DNA of 64,000 bases from positions 1-64,000 of the forward strand of contig NZ_VEIY01000001.1 of assembly GCF_007680845.1 (NCBI RefSeq). The letters run 5' to 3'. Below, one piece after another: positions 52,534-60,746 of this stretch. How positions within the stretch are numbered: the first letter of the stretch is position 1; every line of letters starts with the position of its first letter. A program made the translations under genes and the position numbers. Under the pieces are notes generated by a model, which searched no databases, was not told the origin of the DNA, and was given only the letters and a program-made list of their open reading frames with translations. Source of the stretch: Curtobacterium pusillum. GTDB taxonomy: Bacteria; Actinomycetota; Actinomycetes; Actinomycetales; Microbacteriaceae.

Positions 52534-53561
52534 CACCCGACCCCGTCCTGGGCATCGCTGTCGGGGTGCCAGCGGAGGTCGTGGGCGAGGTCGGATCGGA
52601 AGCGCAGCAGCTGCCGCAGCCCGTTCACCGCGTCCGTGTTCGCGTCGTCGTAGCTGTCGGCATAGATCACGTGCGCGGTAATGAAGTCATCCGTGCAGCA
52701 CCCCTCGGCGGTGAGGATGGTGGTGTCTTGCGGGATGACGACCGTTACCGTGGCGTCGTTCGCGGTGGCGGGCTCGTAGCCGAGCGAGACCATGTCGGGG
52801 TGTTGGGCGAAGAACGCGGTCAGCCGGTTCGGTGGGACGAAGACGCCGGCCTGCTGCGCCGCCCACCGGTCCGACATCAACCCACCGAGACCGATGAGCT
52901 GGTCTGCTTGGGCGTCGATGGTGTCGTCGCGTTTCCAGGAGGTTCGGACTCCGCCCGGCCCCGGGTACGCGGCGAGCGTCCAATCGACGAGGTTGCCGAG
53001 GTCGGCGGCCTCCCACCCGCGCTCGGTCGACACGACGTGCTCGCCAAGCGTCCGAAGCGCCTCATCGATTTCATCCGCAGGCAGTCCGGACCTGGCCGCG
53101 ATGCAGGCGGTGCTGCCGCCGTGCATCGTGACGGTGCGGGCGACAGCGAACACGTTCCGCCACCCCGGGGTCGCATCGCGCTCCATCGACGACCCATACA
53201 CCTGCTTGCCGTCCGCCCAGACGCGCCCTCGTTTCCCGTTCACGACCACCAGGTCCGGGTACCGGCGCGCCAACGACAGGACACCGCCTTCCGACCCACC
53301 GGGCAGGACGATGAGGTCCTCGTCACGTTCGGCCGGTGTGCCGTCGTCGTTGATCGTGGCGGTCGGGTTCGGGGTGGACAGGAACCCGGACCGGCCGTCG
53401 TCGAACCGGAGCCGGTCGAACGCCTCCACACGAGCGGGCATCCCCGCCGCCGCCAGCGCCACCAGCGTCTGGGTGATGTCGATCGTCCACCCGAGGCCGA
53501 ACGGCAACGACAGGATCCGCTGGTGGTGGCGGATGTCCTGTACCCATTGCCGGTCACCCAT
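52533..53561 (-). CDS. Uncharacterised protein A, second gene of the operon
   Basis: 342 residues, paralogue of A' (50023-51108) along its whole length, with PFGLGWTIDITQTLVALAAAG at the start, RVWADGKQVYG, LVDWTLAAYPGPGGVRT and HDLRWHPDS at the end. The ATG at 53561 overlaps the first gene's stop by 8 bp. The two A proteins are clearly diverged, so the duplication is old. Confidence 0.75.
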   Translation of the reverse strand: MGDRQWVQDIRHHQRILSLPFGLGWTIDITQTLVALAAAGMPARVEAFDRLRFDDGRSGFLSTPNPTATINDDGTPAERDEDLIVLPGGSEGGVLSLARRYPDLVVVNGKRGRVWADGKQVYGSSMERDATPGWRNVFAVARTVTMHGGSTACIAARSGLPADEIDEALRTLGEHVVSTERGWEAADLGNLVDWTLAAYPGPGGVRTSWKRDDTIDAQADQLIGLGGLMSDRWAAQQAGVFVPPNRLTAFFAQHPDMVSLGYEPATANDATVTVVIPQDTTILTAEGCCTDDFITAHVIYADSYDDANTDAVNGLRQLLRFRSDLAHDLRWHPDSDAQDGVG

Positions 53562-54198
53562 CAGCGCCGCCACCGTCCGGCTCCGACGGCCGGTGCGAAC
53601 CACGTCCGGCCAACCTCGGGTCGTCCTCGGAGAGCCGCTCGAGCCCCAGCCCGGACGCGTCGAGGATCGCGTTCTCCGATTCCTCGGTGGCGACGAACGA
53701 CCCGATCTGCGCGTTCACCGCGACGAGCGTCCCGATCCGGCTGCGTGCATCCAACACGACCGCGGCGACCTCTTCTTCGGTGCAATCGGAGGTCAGCTCC
53801 GGCTTCGACGGATGCAGGGCGGGGAACTCCAGCTGCTGCACCGGCGGATGCCACTTCACCCCGATGCGCAGCACCCGGTCGTCAGTGTCGTTGCGGTAGA
53901 ACATCGAACCGAACGGATGACCCTGATCGAGCGCCAAGTCCGCGCCGTAGAGAGTCCAGCCAGCCGCGGCGTAGGCGGGGTCCCACCGCTGGACGGTGAG
54001 GGCGCCGAAACCCATCTTCAGCCCCGGGATGAGGGCCTGGTCATCTCGGATGCCTACGTAGAGTCCCCGGAGGTTGGCTGGCGTCTCAGGGCGGAGTGCA
54101 GCAAACGGGATGCGAGCGAGCCCGCCTGACACCGTACTTCTCGCCTTTCTCACATCGTCTCCGCCTATTGCGCGCGAGTGTCGATTCTCATTAGCCAA
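53554..54198 (-). CDS. Uncharacterised protein, first gene of the operon
   Basis: 214 residues from a TTG at 54198, chosen because GGAGG lies 9 bp upstream and no better start is near. Contains FGALTVQRWDPAYAAAGWTL and GSMFYRNDTDDRVLRIGVKW, which suggests a beta-sandwich, and a helical C-terminus. No family known. It begins a run of six overlapping or closely spaced genes (54198 to 50023). Confidence 0.68.
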   Translation of the reverse strand: MANENRHSRAIGGDDVRKARSTVSGGLARIPFAALRPETPANLRGLYVGIRDDQALIPGLKMGFGALTVQRWDPAYAAAGWTLYGADLALDQGHPFGSMFYRNDTDDRVLRIGVKWHPPVQQLEFPALHPSKPELTSDCTEEEVAAVVLDARSRIGTLVAVNAQIGSFVATEESENAILDASGLGLERLSEDDPRLAGRGSHRPSEPDGGGADG

Positions 54199-54270
54199 GC
54201 CGGTTTCCTCCCGTCTGAATCGATGTCCTGGTCAGCCCTGCCGCACCACCGGTCCTCTCAGAGCAGGCGG

Positions 54271-54555
54271 TCAGCTGCCCGGCCGCGGCGCTTCGTCGCA
54301 GCGCCTTGCTGCCGTATTGACTTGACCCGGGGAATGCGGCGTCGGCTCTTCGTCGAATCGCTTTGCCACGACTTCATCAAGCACACCCATAGGCTCAACT
54401 CGGGCGTAAGGGATTCCCTCAACTGTGAGGACAATCTGCCCACCGCCGTTCATTACGACCACCCAGGCGACAGGGTGAGCGCCGAAGTCGGCTGCGTCGA
54501 CGTATCGAATGGCGGGCGCGTCCCCGCGGGAGGGAAGACCGTTGGAGACGTGCAC
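54271..54555 (-). CDS. Phd/YefM-like antitoxin-type protein
   Basis: 94 residues from a GTG with AAGGGA upstream. AADFGAHPVAWVVVMNGGG followed by VLTVEGIPYARVEPM matches the Phd-fold strand pattern (V-x-x-T-x-x-G-x-P-x-A-R-x-x-P). No toxin gene is adjacent. The tail is Pro/Arg-rich. It may be an orphan antitoxin or a DNA-binding repressor. Confidence 0.5.
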   Translation of the reverse strand: MHVSNGLPSRGDAPAIRYVDAADFGAHPVAWVVVMNGGGQIVLTVEGIPYARVEPMGVLDEVVAKRFDEEPTPHSPGQVNTAARRCDEAPRPGS

Positions 54556-54706
54556 GAGTATCCCTTCTAAGTCAGCGGGGCCTGACCTGCCACCGGGTCT
54601 CGGCAGCAGGTCGGCGTACTGGTGCTCGCGTTCGAGCAGGTTGCATCATCACGATAGTGGCATATTTGCCACTGCGTCGAGGTGTGGATTGCACCAACGT
54701 CGAGCG

Positions 54707-54979
54707 GTGGACATCCGCGAGCAGCCAAACCTTGACGCACTGCGTCGAGGCGTCGAGGCGCAGCGCGTGCGGCTGGGGATGACCTTTGACACGCTTGCAG
54801 TCCGAACTGGTCTCGACCGCCGCACGGTGATCCGCCTGTTGCGGGACGACCAGGCCCGCGGCGGCACGGTGGAATCATGGTGGCGGGTCTGCAGGGCTCT
54901 CGAAGTAGAGCTCGCAGACCTGATCAGCTTGCTCGACGAACCTCTTGCGGACTCGACAGAAGGCGCGGACGAGACCTAA
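54707..54979 (+). CDS. XRE-type HTH protein at the right end of the element
   Basis: 90 residues from the GTG at 54707 (the start is uncertain; TTG at 54689 is also possible). HTH: MTFDTLAVRTGLDRRTVIRLL, then a helical tail ending ADSTEGADET. Divergent from the Phd-like gene. It ends about 50 bp before rtcB resumes. It may regulate element genes; no partner is certain. Confidence 0.65.
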   Translation: MDIREQPNLDALRRGVEAQRVRLGMTFDTLAVRTGLDRRTVIRLLRDDQARGGTVESWWRVCRALEVELADLISLLDEPLADSTEGADET

Positions 54980-55006
54980 GGTTGACACTCGTACGCTGGT
55001 TGACAC
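54980..55006. repeat. Right-end direct repeats of GGTTGACAC, candidate recombinase sites
   Basis: GGTTGACAC occurs at 54980-54988 and 54998-55006, 18 bp apart. The inner core GTTGACA is the inverse of the left-end TGTCAAC. The outer copy lies at the same distance from the junction as the left one. Confidence 0.5.
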
Positions 55007-55022
55007 CACTCACCCGCTAGAA

Positions 55023-55031
55023 AACCACTTC
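55023..55031. repeat. Right copy of the 9-bp junction repeat (attR core)
   Basis: AACCACTTC, identical to 4687-4695 and in the rtcB frame here as well, directly before ATCGAG of rtcB. Confidence 0.85.
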
Positions 55032-55739
55032 ATCGAGGTCTCCCTCGACGAGGAGGACCGGGTCTGGCTGTTCCTGCACTCCGGGTCCCGGGGTGTCGGG
55101 AACAAGATCGCGCAGCGGCACATCAAGGTCGCCAAGCGGATGATGCAGCGCTGGTGGATCGAGCTGCCCGACCCCGACCTGGCGTACCTGGTCGAGGGCA
55201 CCCCGGAGTTCGACCGGTACATCGCCGAGCTGCGGTGGGCCCAGCACTTCGCGCTCCTCAACCGCGAGGAGATGATGGACCGGGTCGTGCGGCAGCTGTC
55301 CGAGGTCCTCGGGCAGCCCGTCGACGAGCAGGAGCGGATCAACTGCCACCACAACTTCACCCAACGGGAGACGCACTGGGGGAAGAGCGTGTGGGTGTCC
55401 CGGAAGGGTGCGATCCAGGCGAAGGCCGGTCAGCTCGGGCTCATCCCCGGATCGATGGGGACCGCGTCCTACGTCGTCGAGGGCCTCGGCAACAAGCCGT
55501 CGCTCGAGTCGTCGCCGCACGGTGCCGGCCGGCTGTACTCGCGGTCGGCGGCGCGGCGGACCTTCACGCACGACGAGCTCCGCGCGGCGATGGTCGGCAT
55601 CGAGTACCGGGACACCGATGCGTTCCTCGACGAGATCCCCGCGGCCTACAAGCCCATCGACCAGGTGATGGCCGACGCGGCGGAGCTGGTGTCGATCCGG
55701 CACACGCTGCGGCAGGTCGTCAACGTCAAGGGCGACTGA
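55023..55739 (+). pseudogene. rtcB: 3' part of RtcB RNA ligase
   Basis: Encodes the last 235 residues of RtcB after the duplicated Asn-His-Phe: IEVSLDEEDRVWLFLHSGSRG (metal His in HSGS), CHHNFT, GSMGTASYVVEG and HGAGRLYSRSAA, whose His is the guanylylated residue in characterised enzymes. It lacks a native start. Together with 4237-4695 it makes a normal 388-residue protein. Expression, if any, would start inside the element. Confidence 0.92.
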
Positions 55740-55743
55740 CGAG

Positions 55744-55787
55744 CGGACTGGAGGCACGGGGCGGGCCAGACCCGCGCCTCCAGTCCG
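55744..55787. terminator. Terminator hairpin after rtcB
   Basis: 12-bp arms (55744-55755 with 55776-55787) around a smaller inner stem (GCGGG/CCCGC). Contains CTGGAGGC, related to the hairpins at 59471 and 62742. Confidence 0.75.
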
Positions 55788-55850
55788 GTGGGTGGCCGGA
55801 TCCACTGCCCCTGCCGGACAGGAGGTCCGCGCTCGGGCACGCTCGGAGGG

Positions 55851-56684
55851 GTGAGTGAGCAGGCAGGACAGGCGGCCCGGAAGACGGGCCGCGAAGCGGA
55901 GCGCGTGGCGGACAGCCGCTGGTTCGAGACGACCGCGCGTGCGGGCTTCGTCGGCAGCGGCATCGTCCACCTGCTCATCGGCTACCTCGCGATCCTGCTC
56001 GGCATCGGGAACGGGTCGTCCGGCAGCGAGACCGACCAGTCCGGCGCGCTGCAGCAGATCGCGGCGGTCCCCGGCGGCGTCGTGCTGCTCTGGCTCGTCG
56101 CCGTCGCCACCGCGGCGCTGACCGTCCGGCTCGTCGTCGAGGCCGTGGTCGGCGGACGCACCGACAGTGCCCGCGCCTGGGGCAACCGGCTCAAGAACGT
56201 CGGTAAGGCGATCGTCTACGGGATCATCGCGTACTCGGCCGCGTCGTACGCGGTGGGTGCGGGGAAGAGCTCGAGCGGCTCGAGCCGGAGTGCGGCGGCG
56301 AAGGCGCTCGCGACACCGGGCGGGGTGTTCCTCCTGCTCCTCGTCGCGGCGGTAGCTATCGCGATCGGGATCGGGCTGATCGTGATCGGCTGCCGACGGT
56401 CGTTCTGGAAGCAGCTCGTCCGTCCGCCCCAGCCCGTCGAGCGGGTCGTCACGGTGCTCGGTGTCATCGGCTACGTGCTCAAGGGACTGGCCGTCGTGAT
56501 CGTGGGCGTCCTCATCGCGGTCGCCGGGTTCCGGAGCGACCCGGACCAGGCGACGGGCCTCGACGGGGCGTTCGACGCGCTGCGGAGCATGCCCGGCGGG
56601 GTGTTCGTGCTCGTGGCGATCGGCATCGGGTTCCTGGCCTTCGGCGTCTACAGCTTCTTCCGCGCTCGCTACGCCCGCCTCTGA
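55851..56684 (+). CDS. DUF1206 family membrane protein
   Basis: 277 residues from the GTG at 55851. Three repeats of a two-helix unit make up the DUF1206 pattern: TTARAGFVGSGIVHLLIGYLA, then RLKNVGKAIVYGIIAYSAAS, then LGVIGYVLKGLAVVIVGVLI. About six membrane helices. Function unknown, common in actinobacteria. Confidence 0.85.
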   Translation: MSEQAGQAARKTGREAERVADSRWFETTARAGFVGSGIVHLLIGYLAILLGIGNGSSGSETDQSGALQQIAAVPGGVVLLWLVAVATAALTVRLVVEAVVGGRTDSARAWGNRLKNVGKAIVYGIIAYSAASYAVGAGKSSSGSSRSAAAKALATPGGVFLLLLVAAVAIAIGIGLIVIGCRRSFWKQLVRPPQPVERVVTVLGVIGYVLKGLAVVIVGVLIAVAGFRSDPDQATGLDGAFDALRSMPGGVFVLVAIGIGFLAFGVYSFFRARYARL

Positions 56685-56763
56685 TATACTGGTCGCGCTC
56701 GCCTCCTGCTGGGGGATGAGAAGTAGGAGCCGGTGCACCTGGGGTATACCAGGTCCCGGCTCC
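56685..56763 (+). ncRNA. Candidate small RNA or attenuator after DUF1206
   Basis: A TATACT box (56685-56690) lies just past the DUF1206 stop. A terminator-like two-part hairpin lies at 56726-56763 (8-bp outer stem GGAGCCGG/CCGGCTCC, 6-bp inner stem ACCTGG/CCAGGT). The segment 56701-56710 can instead pair with 56722-56731, which overlaps the 5' arm of the terminator. No open frame fits. It is either a small RNA of about 70 nt or the 3' end of DUF1206 mRNA. Confidence 0.35.
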
Positions 56764-56780
56764 AGCGCTGTCCGGGGTCA

Positions 56781-57353
56781 TCACGGCTCGACACGCATCG
56801 TGTCGACCGCGTTGCCGAGCTCCTGCGCGTACCGACCGTCGCCGGTCAGCGACGCCCCTGCAGCGCCGAGGACCTGACCGGGAAGCCACAACATCGTGTC
56901 TTTGCCGGGTTCTCCGTGCTTGACCCGCCGCGTCGGCGGGATCACGAACCGGCCGCGCAAGGCCCGGACCGTTCGGATGTCGCGGGTCATCAGGGCACGC
57001 GGCCGCGCCTCCAGCGTCAACTGCGTGACGTCGTGCTGCGCGAGCTCCCACGCGAGCCGTTCGAGGCACACCGCCCGTGCACGCTCCTCGCGTTTGAGGT
57101 CCATCGGCGACCCGACGACCACGAGGTGGAGCGCGTCCAGCTCGCCGATGGCCGCCGCGACCCGGCGACGCTCGCGGTGGTTGAGGTCGTGCCAGTGGAG
57201 CTTGCCCCGGGTCGGCCGCAGCCGCTCGAGCACGTCACGCGTTGCCGGGACGTCATCCGTGTCGACGATCGAGGCGCCGAGCAGGTAGGCGGGAGCGTCG
57301 AGGCCACGCGAGCGGATGCTCTCGTCGCCCCACGCGTGCAGCGGACAGATCAT
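56781..57353 (-). CDS. DUF3800-like protein
   Basis: 190 residues from the ATG at 57353. It begins CPLHAWGDESIRSRGLDAPAYLLGA, the WGDES beginning typical of DUF3800 proteins (RNase H-like fold with the first acidic residues), followed by KLHWHDLNHRERRRVA. The C-terminus is a helical segment. The acidic cluster suggests a metal-dependent nuclease-like fold, but activity is not established. Confidence 0.7.
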   Translation of the reverse strand: MICPLHAWGDESIRSRGLDAPAYLLGASIVDTDDVPATRDVLERLRPTRGKLHWHDLNHRERRRVAAAIGELDALHLVVVGSPMDLKREERARAVCLERLAWELAQHDVTQLTLEARPRALMTRDIRTVRALRGRFVIPPTRRVKHGEPGKDTMLWLPGQVLGAAGASLTGDGRYAQELGNAVDTMRVEP

Positions 57354-57433
57354 CGGCCAACGCTGCCACCCCGGCGCCGCGCTCGGGAAACATGTTGGAC
57401 GCACGCGGAGGGGGTCGCCGGTAGACCGGGCCC

Positions 57434-58309
57434 ATGAGCTCCACAGCGACGACCGGACCCGCCACCGTGTTCTCCGACGCCGGAGCGGTGCTCGTCGAGA
57501 GCATCGTCTGGGACCCCGCGGAACGACGGCTGCGGTGGACCGACATCACCCTCGGCACCCTGAACACCTCGGACGAGCACGGCACCGTCCTCTCGAGCGT
57601 CCCGCTCCCACCCCCGCTCGCCTCGTTCCAACCGCGGGCCGGCGGCGGGTTCGTCGCCGCGCTCGGCGACTCCGTCGTCGTGACGGACCCGGACGGCGTG
57701 GTCGAGCGCGAGATCGCCCGCGTCGAGCACGCTTCCGACGGCATGCGGTTCAACGAGGGCAAGTGCGACCCGTTCGGCCGCTTCCTCGTCGGCAGCATGG
57801 ACCTCAGCGGCGACGAACCGGCCGCCGCCCTCTACTCGATCGAGCCCGACGACTCGGTCCGGGTCCTCCGCGGGGGCTTCGGTGTGACGAACGGCTTCGA
57901 GTGGTCGGACGACGGCGACGTCATGTACGTCACGGACACGAGCACCTCGACGATCTACCGCGCCCCGTACGGCGCGGACGGCGTCCTCGGCGAGCTCGAG
58001 CCGTTCATCGTCGGGGCGGCCCACGACGGCCTGGTCCGCGACGACGAGGGCTGCTCCTGGAGCGCGGTCTACGGCGCCGGCCGGGTCGAACGGTACGGCC
58101 CGGACGGGTCGCACCTGGAGACCGTGGAGCTCCCGGCACCGAACATCACCTCGGTCGCGTTCGGTGGCCCCGACTTCTCGACGCTCTTCGTCGGGTCCGC
58201 GCGGGAGAACGCCACCGAGGAGCAGCTCGCCGAGCACCCGCACTCGGGCGCGGTCTTCGCCGTTCCGACCCGCGTGCACGGGTTCCCCGCGAACACGTTC
58301 AGCGGCTGA
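57434..58309 (+). CDS. SMP-30/gluconolactonase family protein
   Basis: 291 residues forming a six-bladed beta-propeller. Metal-ligand motifs: ESIVWDPAERRLRWTDI near the start, MRFNEGKCDPFGRFLVGSM and GFEWSDDGDVMYVTDT (Asn and Asp ligands). It likely hydrolyses sugar lactones in the cytoplasm. Divergent from the DUF3800-like gene. Confidence 0.88.
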   Translation: MSSTATTGPATVFSDAGAVLVESIVWDPAERRLRWTDITLGTLNTSDEHGTVLSSVPLPPPLASFQPRAGGGFVAALGDSVVVTDPDGVVEREIARVEHASDGMRFNEGKCDPFGRFLVGSMDLSGDEPAAALYSIEPDDSVRVLRGGFGVTNGFEWSDDGDVMYVTDTSTSTIYRAPYGADGVLGELEPFIVGAAHDGLVRDDEGCSWSAVYGAGRVERYGPDGSHLETVELPAPNITSVAFGGPDFSTLFVGSARENATEEQLAEHPHSGAVFAVPTRVHGFPANTFSG

Positions 58310-58379
58310 CGGCCGGGCCGCACGGCTCCGCGCGGGTGTCGCGGGTATCCTGGGCGACCGCCCGACCCGAGGAGACCAC

Positions 58380-59447
58380 GTGGACCAGGACAAGCCGGAC
58401 CCCGCCGGCCGTCTCGCCCAGGCCGAGGACGCCGACGTCACGGTGGAGGTCGACCGGGTCGCCGTCGACGGCACCTACGTCCGGGTGAGCTCGATCGGCG
58501 CGCCGGGCGACCGGGCCTTCGTGCTCGTCGCCGGGCTCGGCATCGCGGCGACGTACTACGAGCGGCTCGCCCCGCACCTCAACGAGAACGGCCCCGTGCA
58601 CGCGCTGGACCTGCCGGGCTTCGCGGGTGTGCCGCGGTTCCGCGGGAAGGTCTCGATCGAGCGCTACGCCGACGCGGTGGAGCACGTCATCGACGAACTC
58701 GGGCTCGTCGACCCGGTCCTCGTCGGCCACTCGATGGGGACGCAGGTCGTGACCGAGGTCGCCGCCCGCCGTCCGGACGTCTCGGACCTGGTGCTCATCA
58801 GCCCGGTGGTGGACTCCCGGGCCCGGACGATCCGGCAGTCGGCGTTCCGGTTCCTCCGCTCGACCCTGCACGAACCGGCTGCGGTCCGGTGGCACGGCAT
58901 CACGGCGTACGTCCTGTGCGGATGGCACTGGTTCTCGAAGGTGCTGCCTCGGATGATCGCGTTCCCGATCGAGGAGCGGGCAGCACACGTGCAGGCCCGG
59001 ACGCTCATCGTCCGTGGCGAGCACGACGCGATGGTGCCACGTGACTGGATCCGTCGGCTCGCGCGGGTGTTCCCCTACGCGGTCCTCCGCGAGGTGGTGG
59101 GCGGCGCGCACTCGGTGATGCACGCGCAGGCCGATGCGGTCGCGCAGCTCGCGGTGGCGCACGTCGCGCACCGGCTCCCGGACCGCGGGGTGTCCTCGCT
59201 GCAGCGCGTCGAGGACCACTCGACGTCGTCGGACCTCGCACGGCTCGGCCCGCGGGACGCGTTGCTCCTCGTGAAGTCTCGGTTCATCGAGCTGCTCGGG
59301 ATGGCCCGGAACGACGACGAGACGCTCGAGGCAGCGAAGTCCGCCCACGCGGTCGCGATGGCGGACGGCGACGGGCTCCCGGTCGACCCGGCCGACCGCC
59401 GGGCGGTCGTCGACGAGGTGGCACCGGAGACGCGCCGGGCGGGCTGA
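58380..59447 (+). CDS. Alpha/beta hydrolase
   Basis: 355 residues from the GTG at 58380 (GAGGAGA upstream). Nucleophile elbow GHSMGTQ, the acid in RGEHDAMVP and the His in GGAHSVMH complete the triad. The C-terminal ~90 residues are an extra helical tail. Substrate unknown. It follows the SMP-30 gene on the same strand. Confidence 0.83.
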   Translation: MDQDKPDPAGRLAQAEDADVTVEVDRVAVDGTYVRVSSIGAPGDRAFVLVAGLGIAATYYERLAPHLNENGPVHALDLPGFAGVPRFRGKVSIERYADAVEHVIDELGLVDPVLVGHSMGTQVVTEVAARRPDVSDLVLISPVVDSRARTIRQSAFRFLRSTLHEPAAVRWHGITAYVLCGWHWFSKVLPRMIAFPIEERAAHVQARTLIVRGEHDAMVPRDWIRRLARVFPYAVLREVVGGAHSVMHAQADAVAQLAVAHVAHRLPDRGVSSLQRVEDHSTSSDLARLGPRDALLLVKSRFIELLGMARNDDETLEAAKSAHAVAMADGDGLPVDPADRRAVVDEVAPETRRAG

Positions 59448-59470
59448 ACCACGGCCCTGGTCGTGACGCA

Positions 59471-59515
59471 CTGGAGGCGCGGCGCCGGTCTCGGGGACCG
59501 GCACCGCGCCTCCAG
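59471..59515. terminator. Bidirectional terminator hairpin
   Basis: 12-bp outer arms (59471-59482 with 59504-59515) and a 7-bp inner stem (59484-59490 with 59496-59502), between the convergent gene ends at 59447 and 59545. Outer arm CTGGAGGCGCGG is shared with other hairpins in this window. Confidence 0.78.
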
Positions 59516-59544
59516 GCGGTCACCTGCAGGGCGACCGGGGCCGG

Positions 59545-60738
59545 TCAGGGCGTGATGCGACCAGGCAGCATGTCGGGCGTGAGGGCGTGCGCCTCGGCGA
59601 GGACCTTGCGGGCATCGTCGGTCTTGTCCCACACGTTCCAGAGCAGGACGCCCCGGACGAGGTCGTCCTCGTCGAGGTAGTAGACGACGCCGGTGACGGT
59701 CGGCTCCTGCCAGTCCTCGACGGTCCGGAGCGACGTGCTGACCCGCCCGACCGCCTCGTACCCCATGTCGAAGACGTCGGAGTAGAACATCGGCGTGTGG
59801 TCGTAGGTCTCGTCGGCGTCGGCGAGGTTCCGGCCGGCCTGCCGCCCCTGTTGCTGGGCGTTGTCGACGTGCTCGACCCGACGTGTGCCGAGGATCCGGT
59901 CGGGGTACTCGGCGACGTCCCCGGCGGCGAAGATCGAGTCGTCGTCGGTGAGGAGCGTCGAGGTGACGACGATGCCGTCACGCACCGTGAGTCCGGCGTC
60001 CGCGGCGAGCTGCGTGGCCGGTTCGATGCCGAGTCCGGCGACGACCGCGTCCGCCTCGACCACGGAGCCGTCGTCGAGCGTGAGCACGACGCCGCCCTCG
60101 TGTTCGGAGCCGGACGTGACGCGACGCCCGAGCCGCAGCTCCACGCCGTGGTCGACGAACCGCTGCTGGAACGCCCGCGCCAGGTCGTCCGGGAACATCC
60201 GGCCGCCGACCACCTCGTCCGGGTCGACGAGCGTGACCCGGGCGCCGTTCTGCACCACCCCGGCGGTGATCTCCTGACCGATGTACCCGCCGCCGACGAC
60301 GGCGACGTGGGCGCCGGCGTCGGCGAGCTGTCGGAGCCGGCGGTAGTCGGTCGCGCTCCGGTAGTCGAGGACGCGGTCCGACGGCTCGAGCCCGGGGAGA
60401 CCGCGCGGCTTCCCGCCCGTGGCGATGAGCAGACGCTCGTAGCCGTGGGTCTGCCCGTCCGTCGTCGTCACCGTCTTCGCTGCCCGGTCGATCGACGCCA
60501 CCGTGGTCCCGAGGACGAACGTCGCCCCGGTCTCCTCGGTGTGCAGGTCGACCTTCTCGTCCCAGCTGAAGTCCGGGTCGGTCCACAGCTTCTTCGAGAG
60601 CGCCGGCCGGGCGTAGGGCCGGTCGACGTCCTCGCTGACGATGCCGATCGAGCCGTCGGCATCGAGCTCGCGGACACCCCGTGCTGCGGCGTCCGCGACC
60701 ATCCCGCCGCCGACGATGAGGTAGCGGAAGTCGGTCAT
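59545..60738 (-). CDS. FAD-dependent NAD(P)H oxidoreductase, ferredoxin-reductase type
   Basis: 397 residues. Two dinucleotide motifs (IVGGGMVADAAARG for FAD at the N-terminus, VAVVGGGYIGQEI for NAD(P)H near residue 150) and the FAD-binding IFAAGDVAEYPDRILG. The C-terminal ~80 residues are the Reductase_C-like domain. It probably passes electrons to a ferredoxin or rubredoxin. AGGAGA ribosome site. Confidence 0.86.
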   Translation of the reverse strand: MTDFRYLIVGGGMVADAAARGVRELDADGSIGIVSEDVDRPYARPALSKKLWTDPDFSWDEKVDLHTEETGATFVLGTTVASIDRAAKTVTTTDGQTHGYERLLIATGGKPRGLPGLEPSDRVLDYRSATDYRRLRQLADAGAHVAVVGGGYIGQEITAGVVQNGARVTLVDPDEVVGGRMFPDDLARAFQQRFVDHGVELRLGRRVTSGSEHEGGVVLTLDDGSVVEADAVVAGLGIEPATQLAADAGLTVRDGIVVTSTLLTDDDSIFAAGDVAEYPDRILGTRRVEHVDNAQQQGRQAGRNLADADETYDHTPMFYSDVFDMGYEAVGRVSTSLRTVEDWQEPTVTGVVYYLDEDDLVRGVLLWNVWDKTDDARKVLAEAHALTPDMLPGRITP

Positions 60739-60746
60739 GGCGTCTC

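Larger units (their letters stand above)
4696..55031. mobile_element. About 50.3-kb Tn554-like element or genomic island inserted in rtcB
   Basis: The element begins immediately after the GSGNHF codons of rtcB and ends with a second copy of the 9-bp AACCACTTC, after which rtcB continues in frame. The left end carries four coupled recombinase-type genes (4747-10275) reading inward, and similar TGTCAAC motifs sit at matching distances inside both ends. The cargo covers defence, organosulfur uptake, amine oxidation, efflux and unknown genes, with several truncated genes, so the island probably grew in steps. Whether the whole 50 kb moves as one unit is inferred from the junctions, not shown. Confidence 0.88.

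Noticed and set aside
50023..54198. Calling the six-gene operon a known toxin or defence system
   Set aside because: No catalytic motif or family match that I can recognise; reported as unknown.
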